A stretch of 30,162 nucleotides of DNA from Chitinophagales bacterium (GTDB lineage: Bacteria; Bacteroidota; Bacteroidia; Chitinophagales; UBA2359): assembly GCA_020631035.1 (NCBI GenBank), contig JAHDIA010000004.1, positions 1 to 30,162 of the forward strand. The letters run 5' to 3'. A program made the translations under genes and the position numbers. This document shows positions 23,258 through 30,162 of this stretch, piece by piece. Each line of letters begins with the position of its first letter. Positions within the stretch are counted from its first letter, which is position 1. The notes beneath the pieces were generated by a model. The model did no database searches. It was given only the letters and a program-made list of their open reading frames with translations, and was not told where the DNA came from.

Positions 23258-24312
23258 TTTCTAAGAAATTTTTTAGGATTGATTTCATAAGAAACATTGT
23301 GTGCCGCAATGATGACATCGTTTTTGTAATCTTCCGTTGTAAAAATAAAGAGATGATTGTATTGCTCTATCTCATATTTTATATTAAGTTCTTTTAGTTT
23401 TTCACCATTAGCCATTTCAAACACCATTTCATCAGTATTGCTACACCAAGTGCCAAAAAATCCCGATACAAAAAAGACTTCTTCAAATCGAATTTCGATG
23501 CTGTGATGATAGGTCAAGTCAATGTCACCCCCAATGGTTAAATTGGCACCATCATAATGGTATACCTGAAAATCATACCACCCTTGTTGACGAATCAAAT
23601 TGTCAATTTTAAGGGCTGTTTCTTGGTTTTTCTGAGTCCAGTCCTTTATTTTTTGTGGCAAGAGTTCTTTGGCTCTCGCCACATAATCCGCCGAATGAAA
23701 TTTGGGGTTGTTGATGATGTGTTCCAAACCAATGATTGTATTGTCTCTCAAACTTTCATTGATACGGTAAGCAAAATGAATGTCTGCTGAAAACTTTGGA
23801 GCTTGTGCTACTTTGGTCAGTACAAATTCCAAGGTAGGCTCATCGTATAAATTCCCGTCATCGTGTAATTGTTGAGTTTGTCCACCCAATACCGAAACCT
23901 CATACCAGCCATTTTCCAATGTGACTTGTGGGCGGTGTGTGGCGTGGATTACATGTTCTGGATCATAGTTCCAAAGATAAGGAACGGTAAATAGAGAGAT
24001 AAAATTACTAGTAACCTCTAGTAGATAACCTTTTTGGTGGAACTGTAAATCATTGTTGGGTTTTTGCAACTCTAAATCTTCTCCATTTAGGTTAAAATAA
24101 ATGGTATAAGGTGTATTCTCTATATGTGTAAGAGGAATCATTGCACCCTCAGCTACTACACGATCTCCCGAATCGTTTTGAGTGAAATCTTTTAGGAGGT
24201 CATCTCCCAAATTGTTTTTTTCCTTGAATGTTTGTAGGCTTTGGGGATCTGCCAAAATCAACCAGTCAAAGGTGTCATTAAGGCATTCGGTAAATTTGTG
24301 TATCATTGTCAT
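23254..24312 (-). CDS. Hypothetical protein with internal HFAYR motif (352 aa)
   Basis: ATG at 24312 is chosen; an ATG six bases later is also possible. The N-terminal half begins TECLNDTFDWLILADPQSLQ and includes EGAMIPLTHIENTPYTIYFN and VPYLWNYDPEH. This is followed by IHFAYRINESLRDNTIIGLE (about 178-197), which shares HFAYR with two neighbours. The C-terminal half has a beta-rich part (YHYDGANLTIGGDIDLTYHH, IRFEEVFFVSGFFGTWCS, IIAAHNVSYE). It resembles other two-domain proteins in Bacteroidota immunity loci, but I cannot name the family. It is the first gene of the coupled trio and lies about 50 bases inside repeat copy D. Confidence 0.55.
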   Translation of the reverse strand: MTMIHKFTECLNDTFDWLILADPQSLQTFKEKNNLGDDLLKDFTQNDSGDRVVAEGAMIPLTHIENTPYTIYFNLNGEDLELQKPNNDLQFHQKGYLLEVTSNFISLFTVPYLWNYDPEHVIHATHRPQVTLENGWYEVSVLGGQTQQLHDDGNLYDEPTLEFVLTKVAQAPKFSADIHFAYRINESLRDNTIIGLEHIINNPKFHSADYVARAKELLPQKIKDWTQKNQETALKIDNLIRQQGWYDFQVYHYDGANLTIGGDIDLTYHHSIEIRFEEVFFVSGFFGTWCSNTDEMVFEMANGEKLKELNIKYEIEQYNHLFIFTTEDYKNDVIIAAHNVSYEINPKKFLRK

Positions 24313-24358
24313 TTTTGTTAAATTTAAATTTAGACAGATTTGTAGTCGTTTTTTAAAT

Positions 24359-24460
24359 CTAAAAGCGTCGGATGAGCGGGTGGATGCACCCTTGTACGCA
24401 GCCTAAAATATGCGTTGGTTAACCAGACCATAATGCAGCCTCAGAACCAATGACCTTGCA
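24359..24460 (-). repeat. Dispersed ~100-bp structured repeat, copy D (inverted)
   Basis: Read on the minus strand: TGCAAGGTCATTGG, GAGGCTGCATTATGG, TGGTTAACCAACGCATATTT, AGGCTGCGTACAAGGG, CCACCCGCTCATCC and GACGCTTTTA. It is the only copy in this orientation. Its left end encodes the last residues (MQGHWF) and the TGA stop of the small gene at 24441-24635, so the repeat cut into that gene. Confidence 0.85.
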
Positions 24461-24635
24461 TTATAAAAGTTGAAAATAAAATATTTATGAATTTAGATTC
24501 AATCTCTTTCCCAGTTGTATCTAGAATTGTATCAAATGTTTCTTCTTCAGAATGCACACCTTGGTATCTGCCTTTGTCATCAAAAAGATTGTAAGCATAA
24601 TGCAAAGAAAATTTAGTTGCTACTACTTCACTCAT
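24441..24635 (-). pseudogene. Short HFAYR-type protein truncated by repeat D (64 aa)
   Basis: The start is the ATG at 24635, overlapping the stop of the DUF6493 gene by eight bases; a longer frame to 24662 exists but lies wholly inside that gene. The sequence SEVVATKFSLHYAYNLFDDK GRYQG and EEETFDTILD matches the N-terminal 35 residues of the 314-aa protein at 20803, and then breaks off. The last six residues and stop are encoded by repeat D. I read it as the 5' remnant of a full-length gene, possibly still translated because it is coupled to the upstream gene. Function unknown. Confidence 0.6.
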
Positions 24636-27501
24636 TTTTATTGATCTTTTCAATTCCACCAATTACTTTTTTCAATGTACCAGAAACTTTCCAATATTCC
24701 AACTGTTGCCAAATTTTTGACTCTTGAACCTGCGTTTTGTTTTTTGCCAATAACTCATAGTAAATATCCAATAGTTTTTTGGTATTGGTAATGGGCTTAG
24801 CGGACATATTGAGGATACAATGTTCAATTAAATTTTGTAGAGCCAAATTGTGCGTAGCCGAAACATTGAGCATACTGTTGGCAATAAGATCAGTCAAGCG
24901 TTTGAGGGGAGCATAATTGATGGTGGTCAATTTGCCTTGTATTTCTCCTACCAACCCACTCTGAATACGCTCTTCGTAAACACCCTTGACCCAGGCTTCG
25001 GCTGCTAACATCTGAACGGTTTGGGTACAATAAAACATTCCAGCAGCAATGGCAATGTGTGCCATTTTTTTGTACTCAGCTTTCTGTTCCAGTAGTGCTT
25101 CCATCAACTGCTCAACCCTAGCATGTTCCCCTGTCGAAGGTTTGTAACCCGAACCCGCCAACATTTCAAGCTGAATCGCCAAAAGCGGCTCGGGATTGTT
25201 GGGGAGCAATCCCAAAAAGCGTTTGACATCATTGTGATGAAAATAGGCACCATCTCCATAGCCCCAAAGATTTTCATACAAAAAGTAAGGGCGGTCTTTT
25301 TTGAACAAATGAAAAAAATAAGATAGCCCTAAACCTTTGGCAACATTTTTCTTTTTGGGTGGATTGATTTCTATTGCCAATGATTTGTATACTCGATCAC
25401 CCAAAAAACTTTTTTCCAATTTTAAATACCAATTGAATTGCCCATCTAAAAAATGACGAGGCATTTTGTTTTGATACTCCAAATGATCCAATTCCGAATA
25501 GATTTTTTTAGGATTCTTACTCAAAGTTGCACTCATCCATAAAGCAGCAGCATTAATTTGTTTAGGAGGCAATGCTTCAGGCTGTAACATAAACTCCATT
25601 AATTGTAGGTATTCACCTGTCAATTTTTCCTTGGCAAGCTCCAATGCATTTTGAGTATGGTCTAGAGCGAGTCGAGATAGAGCAATTTGAAAGTCTATAT
25701 CCAATGGTTTTGTCTCATAGACTTGATAAGCGTGTAAACGTTCGACAAAAACAATAGGATCAATCCAGAAACTATGATGTGTTGGAGTAGAGAGGAGAGG
25801 AAGATTGCCTTGGTTTTTTATTTTTTCCAATACTTGTATTCCTAGCTCCTTATGCGTTTTACAAAAAGTCGTCATAGAGGCATTGGTTGACCAATGTTTA
25901 AGCGATCTTAGTCTACGAACATTTCGATTAAATTTATTGTCCTCTTTTTGATTGAGCATATGAATTTTGACAATGGCATCGCAAGATTCTGGAAAATGTG
26001 CGACCAACAATTGACCAAAATCTATAAATATATTTGCGAGTAAATCTGTTAAATAGCCTGTCGTAGGACTCCAACGAGTCATTCTTATTTTGTAAGCTCT
26101 TTGAAAAGCAGGCATCAACTTTTCAATTTTGACCTTGTTTACATCAGGGGCAAAACGAACCATCCCGCCCAGCAACAAATCAAAATGATTGGCTTCATTT
26201 TGATTGAAAGCCTGACTAGCCAAAAAAACAAAATCATCGAAAGTTTCTAAGGCAGGAATGTAATTGTCCTCTCGAATGATGGCTTCTTTCTGGTAGTTTT
26301 CAATTTCATTGATAGACTCTTCGAGCGCAACTCTTTTCAGAAAATGACTCAACAAATTTTGAGTGTCGTATAATAAATTATCTTGGTAAATACCTATTTC
26401 TTGACAAAGGGTTTCGTCTTGTAAATCGCCATATTTTTTGATGAGTTTGGCAGCCCGCATTTGTATTTTGTCGTCAGTATGCATCAATGCTTGACAGGCG
26501 ATTTGACAGATTTGTGGAGCAAGCGTTTTGTATTTTTTTGCAAGCTTATCCAATATCATCAAACTACTATTAACCACCGATTTGGTTTCTGAAGCAAGCA
26601 AATTAGGAATGTGTTCTAAAAATGCATTGGCATCAAAGGCGTCTTCTTTAGCCAGATTTTTGACAGCTTTTAAAACAATGTTGACAGCTTTGGAGTGAGG
26701 CGAATGAAAGACATTGAATAAGTCTTCTTGTAAATTTAACAATTCATCATTGCTAACTTCTAAGGCTTCAAACAATTTGACAAACCAGTTGATGAGATTT
26801 TGTTTGAAATTATGATTGGCAGTTCCAAGTGTCACCTTAATCAATCTCGTACGGTCTATATAGTGGTGCTTGGCTAGTTCTACAAAAATGGCAATCCAAT
26901 CTTTTTGCCAAGACCAGTGAATAGGCGTTTCGTATTCAAACAAATACCAAATATGTTCTTTGAGCGTAATTTCTCTTTTGGTGAATTCTTTAAAATCAAA
27001 TTTGATGCTATTGACAATGCCACCATAAAAAGGAGGACAGGAAATATTAAGGACTTGCTGTGCAATAAATTCACAATTGGGTTGAACATATCCTTGTTCT
27101 TCCAATTCACACATCCAGTCGTAATCAACTCCATTGCGAAAAAATCTATTGCGTTCAAAAATAAAATCACCAAACCATTCGGGGCATCCCCAAGCGAGTA
27201 TGGGGATTAAATTTTCTTTGGAGATGAAATTATTGCTATTGTATTTGGCAAAGGTTTTAAGGTCAGTACAAACAAAATTGCATACATTCAAAATGTACTC
27301 TTGTGGTTCATTGGCATTTCTTTCCGCCCAAGTTGAATTGCCCTTCTTTACCCAAAACAACTCCATATACTCTTTATTGAGTTTTTTGAGCGTACTACGC
27401 AAAGATTTTCGTTCTTTAATGCTCAACTTTTGCAAAAAGGGAACAATTGCCTCTTTTTTACTAGCTTCAACAATTTGTATTAATTCATCTTTAATGTCCA
27501 T
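24628..27501 (-). CDS. DUF6493 family HEAT-like repeat protein (957 aa)
   Basis: The N-terminus is typical of DUF6493 members: LSIKERKSLRSTLKKLNKEY (26-45) followed by ILAWGCPEWFGDFIFERN (102-119) and DYDWMCELEEQGYV (125-138). The middle (about 260-400) is a series of HEAT-like helical pairs (LLASETKSVVNSSLMILDKL; MHTDDKIQMRAAKLIKKYGD). The C-terminal half has FHLFKKDRPYFLYENLWGYG and GEHARVEQLMEALLE. There is no signal peptide or enzyme motif; it is a likely scaffold. It is preceded by a SWIM zinc-finger gene, an association seen in Actinobacteria and Bacteroidota; the biochemical role is not known. It is followed by a small coupled gene. The start at 27501 is an ATG. Confidence 0.8.
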   Translation of the reverse strand: MDIKDELIQIVEASKKEAIVPFLQKLSIKERKSLRSTLKKLNKEYMELFWVKKGNSTWAERNANEPQEYILNVCNFVCTDLKTFAKYNSNNFISKENLIPILAWGCPEWFGDFIFERNRFFRNGVDYDWMCELEEQGYVQPNCEFIAQQVLNISCPPFYGGIVNSIKFDFKEFTKREITLKEHIWYLFEYETPIHWSWQKDWIAIFVELAKHHYIDRTRLIKVTLGTANHNFKQNLINWFVKLFEALEVSNDELLNLQEDLFNVFHSPHSKAVNIVLKAVKNLAKEDAFDANAFLEHIPNLLASETKSVVNSSLMILDKLAKKYKTLAPQICQIACQALMHTDDKIQMRAAKLIKKYGDLQDETLCQEIGIYQDNLLYDTQNLLSHFLKRVALEESINEIENYQKEAIIREDNYIPALETFDDFVFLASQAFNQNEANHFDLLLGGMVRFAPDVNKVKIEKLMPAFQRAYKIRMTRWSPTTGYLTDLLANIFIDFGQLLVAHFPESCDAIVKIHMLNQKEDNKFNRNVRRLRSLKHWSTNASMTTFCKTHKELGIQVLEKIKNQGNLPLLSTPTHHSFWIDPIVFVERLHAYQVYETKPLDIDFQIALSRLALDHTQNALELAKEKLTGEYLQLMEFMLQPEALPPKQINAAALWMSATLSKNPKKIYSELDHLEYQNKMPRHFLDGQFNWYLKLEKSFLGDRVYKSLAIEINPPKKKNVAKGLGLSYFFHLFKKDRPYFLYENLWGYGDGAYFHHNDVKRFLGLLPNNPEPLLAIQLEMLAGSGYKPSTGEHARVEQLMEALLEQKAEYKKMAHIAIAAGMFYCTQTVQMLAAEAWVKGVYEERIQSGLVGEIQGKLTTINYAPLKRLTDLIANSMLNVSATHNLALQNLIEHCILNMSAKPITNTKKLLDIYYELLAKNKTQVQESKIWQQLEYWKVSGTLKKVIGGIEKINKNE

Positions 27502-27529
27502 ATAGAATGGTATTCTTTTGTTCCTTTAA

Positions 27530-27668
27530 TGCCAATCACTCATTAAATTCAATCAACCGAATCAACCAAATTAACTCAATTACCCAATTACCAATCACCC
27601 CAATCACCTCAATCAACTTAATTACCCAATCACCCAATCACCCCAATCACCCAATCACCCCAATCAAC
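27530..27668. repeat. Degenerate short tandem repeats inside an operon
   Basis: The spacer between the SWIM and DUF6493 genes consists largely of short units such as CAATCACCC, CAATTACC and CAATCAACT (8-10 bases each), about fifteen in a row. The right end touches the stop codon of the SWIM gene. No spacers of constant length occur, so this is not CRISPR. Copy number could vary between strains. Confidence 0.75.
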
Positions 27669-29012
27669 TCAATTCCGCACCAATTTCTTCACCGCCAAAA
27701 TATGCTTACACACGCCCCGCTCTCCCTGATTTTTACTAAACCAAGTACAAGTACATCTTTGTCTGTCTCCCTCTATAACAACCGTATGATGTACACCCGT
27801 TCCTGCAACTTTTGCTTCAATACGCCTAGCGGTTTTATCTATAATTTCAACCTTGCCTTGTTCCAGTAATTTTTCAGCATTTTTCAAACGAGGATTTAAG
27901 CTCATAATCCGTTTCAACTTGAAGGGCAAACGGCGGTAGAAAAATTCATTGTCATCTAAATCATAGCCCAATAAGCCCATAGCCGATAACTGAGCCGATA
28001 AGTTTTGACTTTCTTGCAAACTCAAGTTTTCTTCAATGGCAAGTAGGCTAGGGTTGAAGGCTTGATTGGCATAGGCATAATGGTCAAAACTCTCAATCCA
28101 TTTGATGGGGACATCTTCTACCAAAGCTTCTAAAGCAGCTCCCTCCCCCGAAAATCCCCGCCAACTCTCTCTAGACAAAGACAGCGAAAAACGCAAGTCT
28201 CCAAAGTACAATTGCCAAGTAGTAGATTGATTCTTGGGATGTGCAAAAACTTGTAGACGCTCTGCCAAAGGCAAAAGTGGTTCAAGCAATCGCAAACGAT
28301 GTAGGCCGCCAATACAAATACCCGATCGTTGTTTTACTGGGGTAAAGACCCACTTATTGCCACGCTTAATAAGAAAATAATCAGCCTTGATTTTTCCCTT
28401 AGGGATGCTCCGAAACAATTGAATCGTTTGCATTTTGTTAAGTGTAAAAGCAGGTGTAGAATCTGCCAAGTACAATTGAACTGTTGTCAGTCCTTTGATC
28501 CATTTCGTAGGAAGGGGAACTTTTCGTTCAACCACTTTTTTTCCTTCATTGCTAATACTCACTTCCTTTTTCCCAACAGACAGAACCAAGGATTCTTGTT
28601 TCCGAACATTTCCCAAAGCGGCAATCATGGGTGGATTAAAATCGACATTGGTGGTGCCACTTTGTAGAAACTCTCCATCGTGCCCATCGGGTAGTACATC
28701 TACTCTTGCATAGACTCCCGCACAATGGGAAAAGCCTTCAAATCGAATCCGCTCATTGCCTGCCGTCACAATAGGGTCTTTCAACATAGCTATCTGAAAA
28801 GGCGACATATTAAAACTGGATTGTACTACATTGGAAAGTGTTATCAAGCAACGACTAATGAGATAAGGTTGTTTGAGATTACCCCAAAAAAAGCAAGGAG
28901 CGGCATCAGGTTTGCTTTCATTGTACTTAGATAAAAAAAGTGCATCACTGCCACCATCTACAGATTGAATCTGGGAAGAGCTTGTATATTGATAGGTAAT
29001 CGTATCTGACAT
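27669..29012 (-). CDS. SWIM zinc-finger protein (447 aa)
   Basis: The C-terminus carries a SWIM motif: C420-x-C422-x12-C435-x-H437 (RCTCTWFSK...GVCKHILAV), which binds zinc and is known from DNA- and protein-binding contexts. The N-terminal 400 residues are beta-rich with RFEGFSHCAGVYARVDV, SGICIGGLHRLRLLEPLLPL and YRRLPFKLKRI, as in the SWIM proteins adjacent to DUF6493 genes in other bacteria. There is no signal peptide. It is followed by DUF6493 after a tandem-repeat spacer of 167 bases and preceded by the zinc-ribbon gene with 66 bases between; the three are probably one operon. Function of the pair is unresolved. Confidence 0.85.
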   Translation of the reverse strand: MSDTITYQYTSSSQIQSVDGGSDALFLSKYNESKPDAAPCFFWGNLKQPYLISRCLITLSNVVQSSFNMSPFQIAMLKDPIVTAGNERIRFEGFSHCAGVYARVDVLPDGHDGEFLQSGTTNVDFNPPMIAALGNVRKQESLVLSVGKKEVSISNEGKKVVERKVPLPTKWIKGLTTVQLYLADSTPAFTLNKMQTIQLFRSIPKGKIKADYFLIKRGNKWVFTPVKQRSGICIGGLHRLRLLEPLLPLAERLQVFAHPKNQSTTWQLYFGDLRFSLSLSRESWRGFSGEGAALEALVEDVPIKWIESFDHYAYANQAFNPSLLAIEENLSLQESQNLSAQLSAMGLLGYDLDDNEFFYRRLPFKLKRIMSLNPRLKNAEKLLEQGKVEIIDKTARRIEAKVAGTGVHHTVVIEGDRQRCTCTWFSKNQGERGVCKHILAVKKLVRN

Positions 29013-29078
29013 AAGGTCAAAAATACGGAATGTTTAAGTAATGTTGAAAAATAAAAAGGAATAAAGGCAGTCAGGAAA

Positions 29079-29669
29079 TTATATACCTATTTGAGGAAAA
29101 ACCACTTCTTTAACATAATCCAACATACGATTGCCAATATTCTTGATTTGGAACTTCCTTTTTTGCAATTCTGGCAAAACAATGGCTGCATTTTCTTTTC
29201 TCACTTGCTCTTCTTCATCAGAAAAATCTTCATCTTCATAAGTAAAGTCATACAAAAGAATGCACAAGGCTTCTAACAATGTATACTTTTTAAAATACAG
29301 GTAATTGTTATCATTTTTCAAACCGTGTAAAATCCATTCCAGATTTTCAAGTTCAGCAATGATGATTTCTTCGTCTTGTGCAAAAAAGTGCAAGTCTTTA
29401 TTGATCCCCCATTCATCCATTATAGAAACATCATATACAATACTTGGATTGGAAATTCGGGCAGATTTTTTGGAACCACATTGGCTACAAGGAGTATGCC
29501 AACTTAATTGATTGTTCCTCAATTCTTCAAATGCTGCTTCTCTTTTACTCAGTTCAGCAGTATCCACATGGCCACAATTTTTACAGCTACGGGTTTGGGT
29601 AAAACCAGTTTTCTTTATGCTTGTTTTAGTAAGTACGTCGGCAGCTATCTGTTTGCTTGTCATATTCAT
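29079..29669 (-). CDS. Zinc-ribbon hypothetical protein (196 aa)
   Basis: Residues 29-64 contain two CxxC knuckles (C29-KN-C32 in RSCKNCGHV, and C61-SQ-C64 in PCSQCGSKK), spaced as in a zinc ribbon. The remainder is acidic and helical (EEIIIAELENLEWILHGL, and YEDEDFSDEEEQ) with no recognised domain. ATG at 29669 is used; ATG at 29663 is also possible. It is the first gene of the SWIM/DUF6493 operon and may be a metal-dependent partner of the complex, which is inferred from position. Confidence 0.65.
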   Translation of the reverse strand: MNMTSKQIAADVLTKTSIKKTGFTQTRSCKNCGHVDTAELSKREAAFEELRNNQLSWHTPCSQCGSKKSARISNPSIVYDVSIMDEWGINKDLHFFAQDEEIIIAELENLEWILHGLKNDNNYLYFKKYTLLEALCILLYDFTYEDEDFSDEEEQVRKENAAIVLPELQKRKFQIKNIGNRMLDYVKEVVFPQIGI

Positions 29670-30162
29670 ATTAGGTATATACTCAAAAGCAGTTATTATC
29701 TTAGTTCCATCTAAAGACTCGTATAGTAATACGGAAGCTAATCACGCTAGGCTTCAATTATTTCAATTTGTTTTGGTTAAATCCAACAATACACCTCAAA
29801 TATGTTAAAGTATGGCGCATTTTGTGATTTTGTTTGACAAATGTTTTAAGTGGTGTACAAAAATATTTTGCTTTGCTTAGGCAATAATACAACAAAAGAA
29901 TAAAAAAATCAGAGCTTTGGCAACAAATTTTCTGTCTTGTAAATAGAATTTTTAGACCAGTGTTCAATTGTGTAAACAAAAGTTTAAGCAAAAATAAGTG
30001 GTTCTTTGACAGGAAGTGTGGTGAATGTGACAAGCAAAAAATGTAGGAGCCATCCCGATTTTGTCGGGACGCAGCGACTGAAGCCTTTGCCTTTGCTTGT
30101 AACTATTCACTTAATACACTGTAAATTAAATAAATTGATGTTTTTGGGCAATGAATTTTTGT
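29670..30162. other. Gene-free region upstream of the zinc-ribbon operon with a nested-hairpin repeat
   Basis: No credible gene is found in this stretch. ACAAGCAAA (30030-30038) pairs with TTTGCTTGT (30092-30100), enclosing TCCCGA (30053-30058) / TCGGGA (30064-30069). The inner hairpin and the following GACGCAGCGACTGAAGCC resemble parts of the two nested-hairpin repeats at 3080 and 13617, so this is probably a third copy. Upstream of 29669 the promoter of the operon is expected but not recognisable. Confidence 0.5.

Noticed and set aside
12622..24460. The ~100-bp repeats as integron attC sites flanking gene cassettes
   Set aside because: The length and position after genes fit, but I could not find the paired core sites (RYYYAAC and GTTRRRY) at the ends, copies occur in both orientations and there is no integrase gene in the window.
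27530..27668. CRISPR array
   Set aside because: Units are 8-10 bases with no spacers of constant length, and no cas genes are near.
27507..27869. Plus-strand reading frame over the tandem repeat
   Set aside because: It is a translation of the short repeats and the reverse of the SWIM gene's end.
29758..30033. Minus-strand reading frame of 91 codons
   Set aside because: Composition is Leu/Phe/Lys-rich as expected from A/T-rich non-coding DNA, with no motif and no neighbour support.

Overview
The window looks like a piece of a Bacteroidota chromosome, most likely of the Saprospiria/Chitinophagia type. This rests on the low GC content, A/T-rich leaders without clear Shine-Dalgarno sequences, several secreted proteins with PKD domains and type IX secretion (T9SS) C-terminal sorting domains, proteins built from GNVGIG repeats, and gene families typical of this phylum. 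I cannot name the genus. No tRNA, rRNA, CRISPR array, transposase or integrase gene was seen.

Layout. 1-3000 (minus strand): a cut WGR-like gene, then a run of immunity-type genes (secreted protein, NTF2-fold immunity, LRR, Imm1-like) with a stub of a short-chain dehydrogenase between them. 3500-10811 (plus strand): surface and secreted proteins, namely two related GNVGIG-repeat, tail-fibre-like proteins (the second with a peptidase S74 chaperone and a T9SS tail), a PKD/T9SS protein, and the remnant of a reprolysin-like metalloprotease. 10992-13136 (minus): a helical-repeat protein and a C-terminal fragment of a similar one. 13138-19994 (plus): a fragment of an unnamed helical domain, an Lgt-like membrane enzyme coupled to a sulfotransferase, and a thermolysin-type (M4) protease broken by a frameshift and fused out of frame to a second copy of the same helical domain plus a T9SS tail. 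20159-29669 (minus): a SUKH/SMI1-KNR4 protein, several immunity-like genes of unknown family, and a DUF6493, SWIM-zinc-finger and zinc-ribbon operon.

Two features run through the window. First, it is mosaic: at least six genes are truncated, frameshifted or abruptly joined, which suggests active recombination and decay, or assembly or indel errors that read mapping would reveal. Second, it carries dispersed structured repeats. One family of about 100 bp (four copies: 340, 12622, 21937 and, inverted, 24460) always lies between two minus-strand genes, often supplies the upstream gene's stop codon, and flanks a three-gene translationally coupled block as inverted repeats. Another family forms nested hairpins whose closing stem differs between copies but stays paired.

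The best candidates for undescribed biology are the inverted-repeat-flanked immunity-like block with its neighbours sharing an HFAYR motif, the Lgt-like/sulfotransferase pair, the helical domain found twice at gene breakpoints, and the S74 chaperone followed by a T9SS sorting signal. The DUF6493-SWIM pair is a recurrent but functionally unresolved association.
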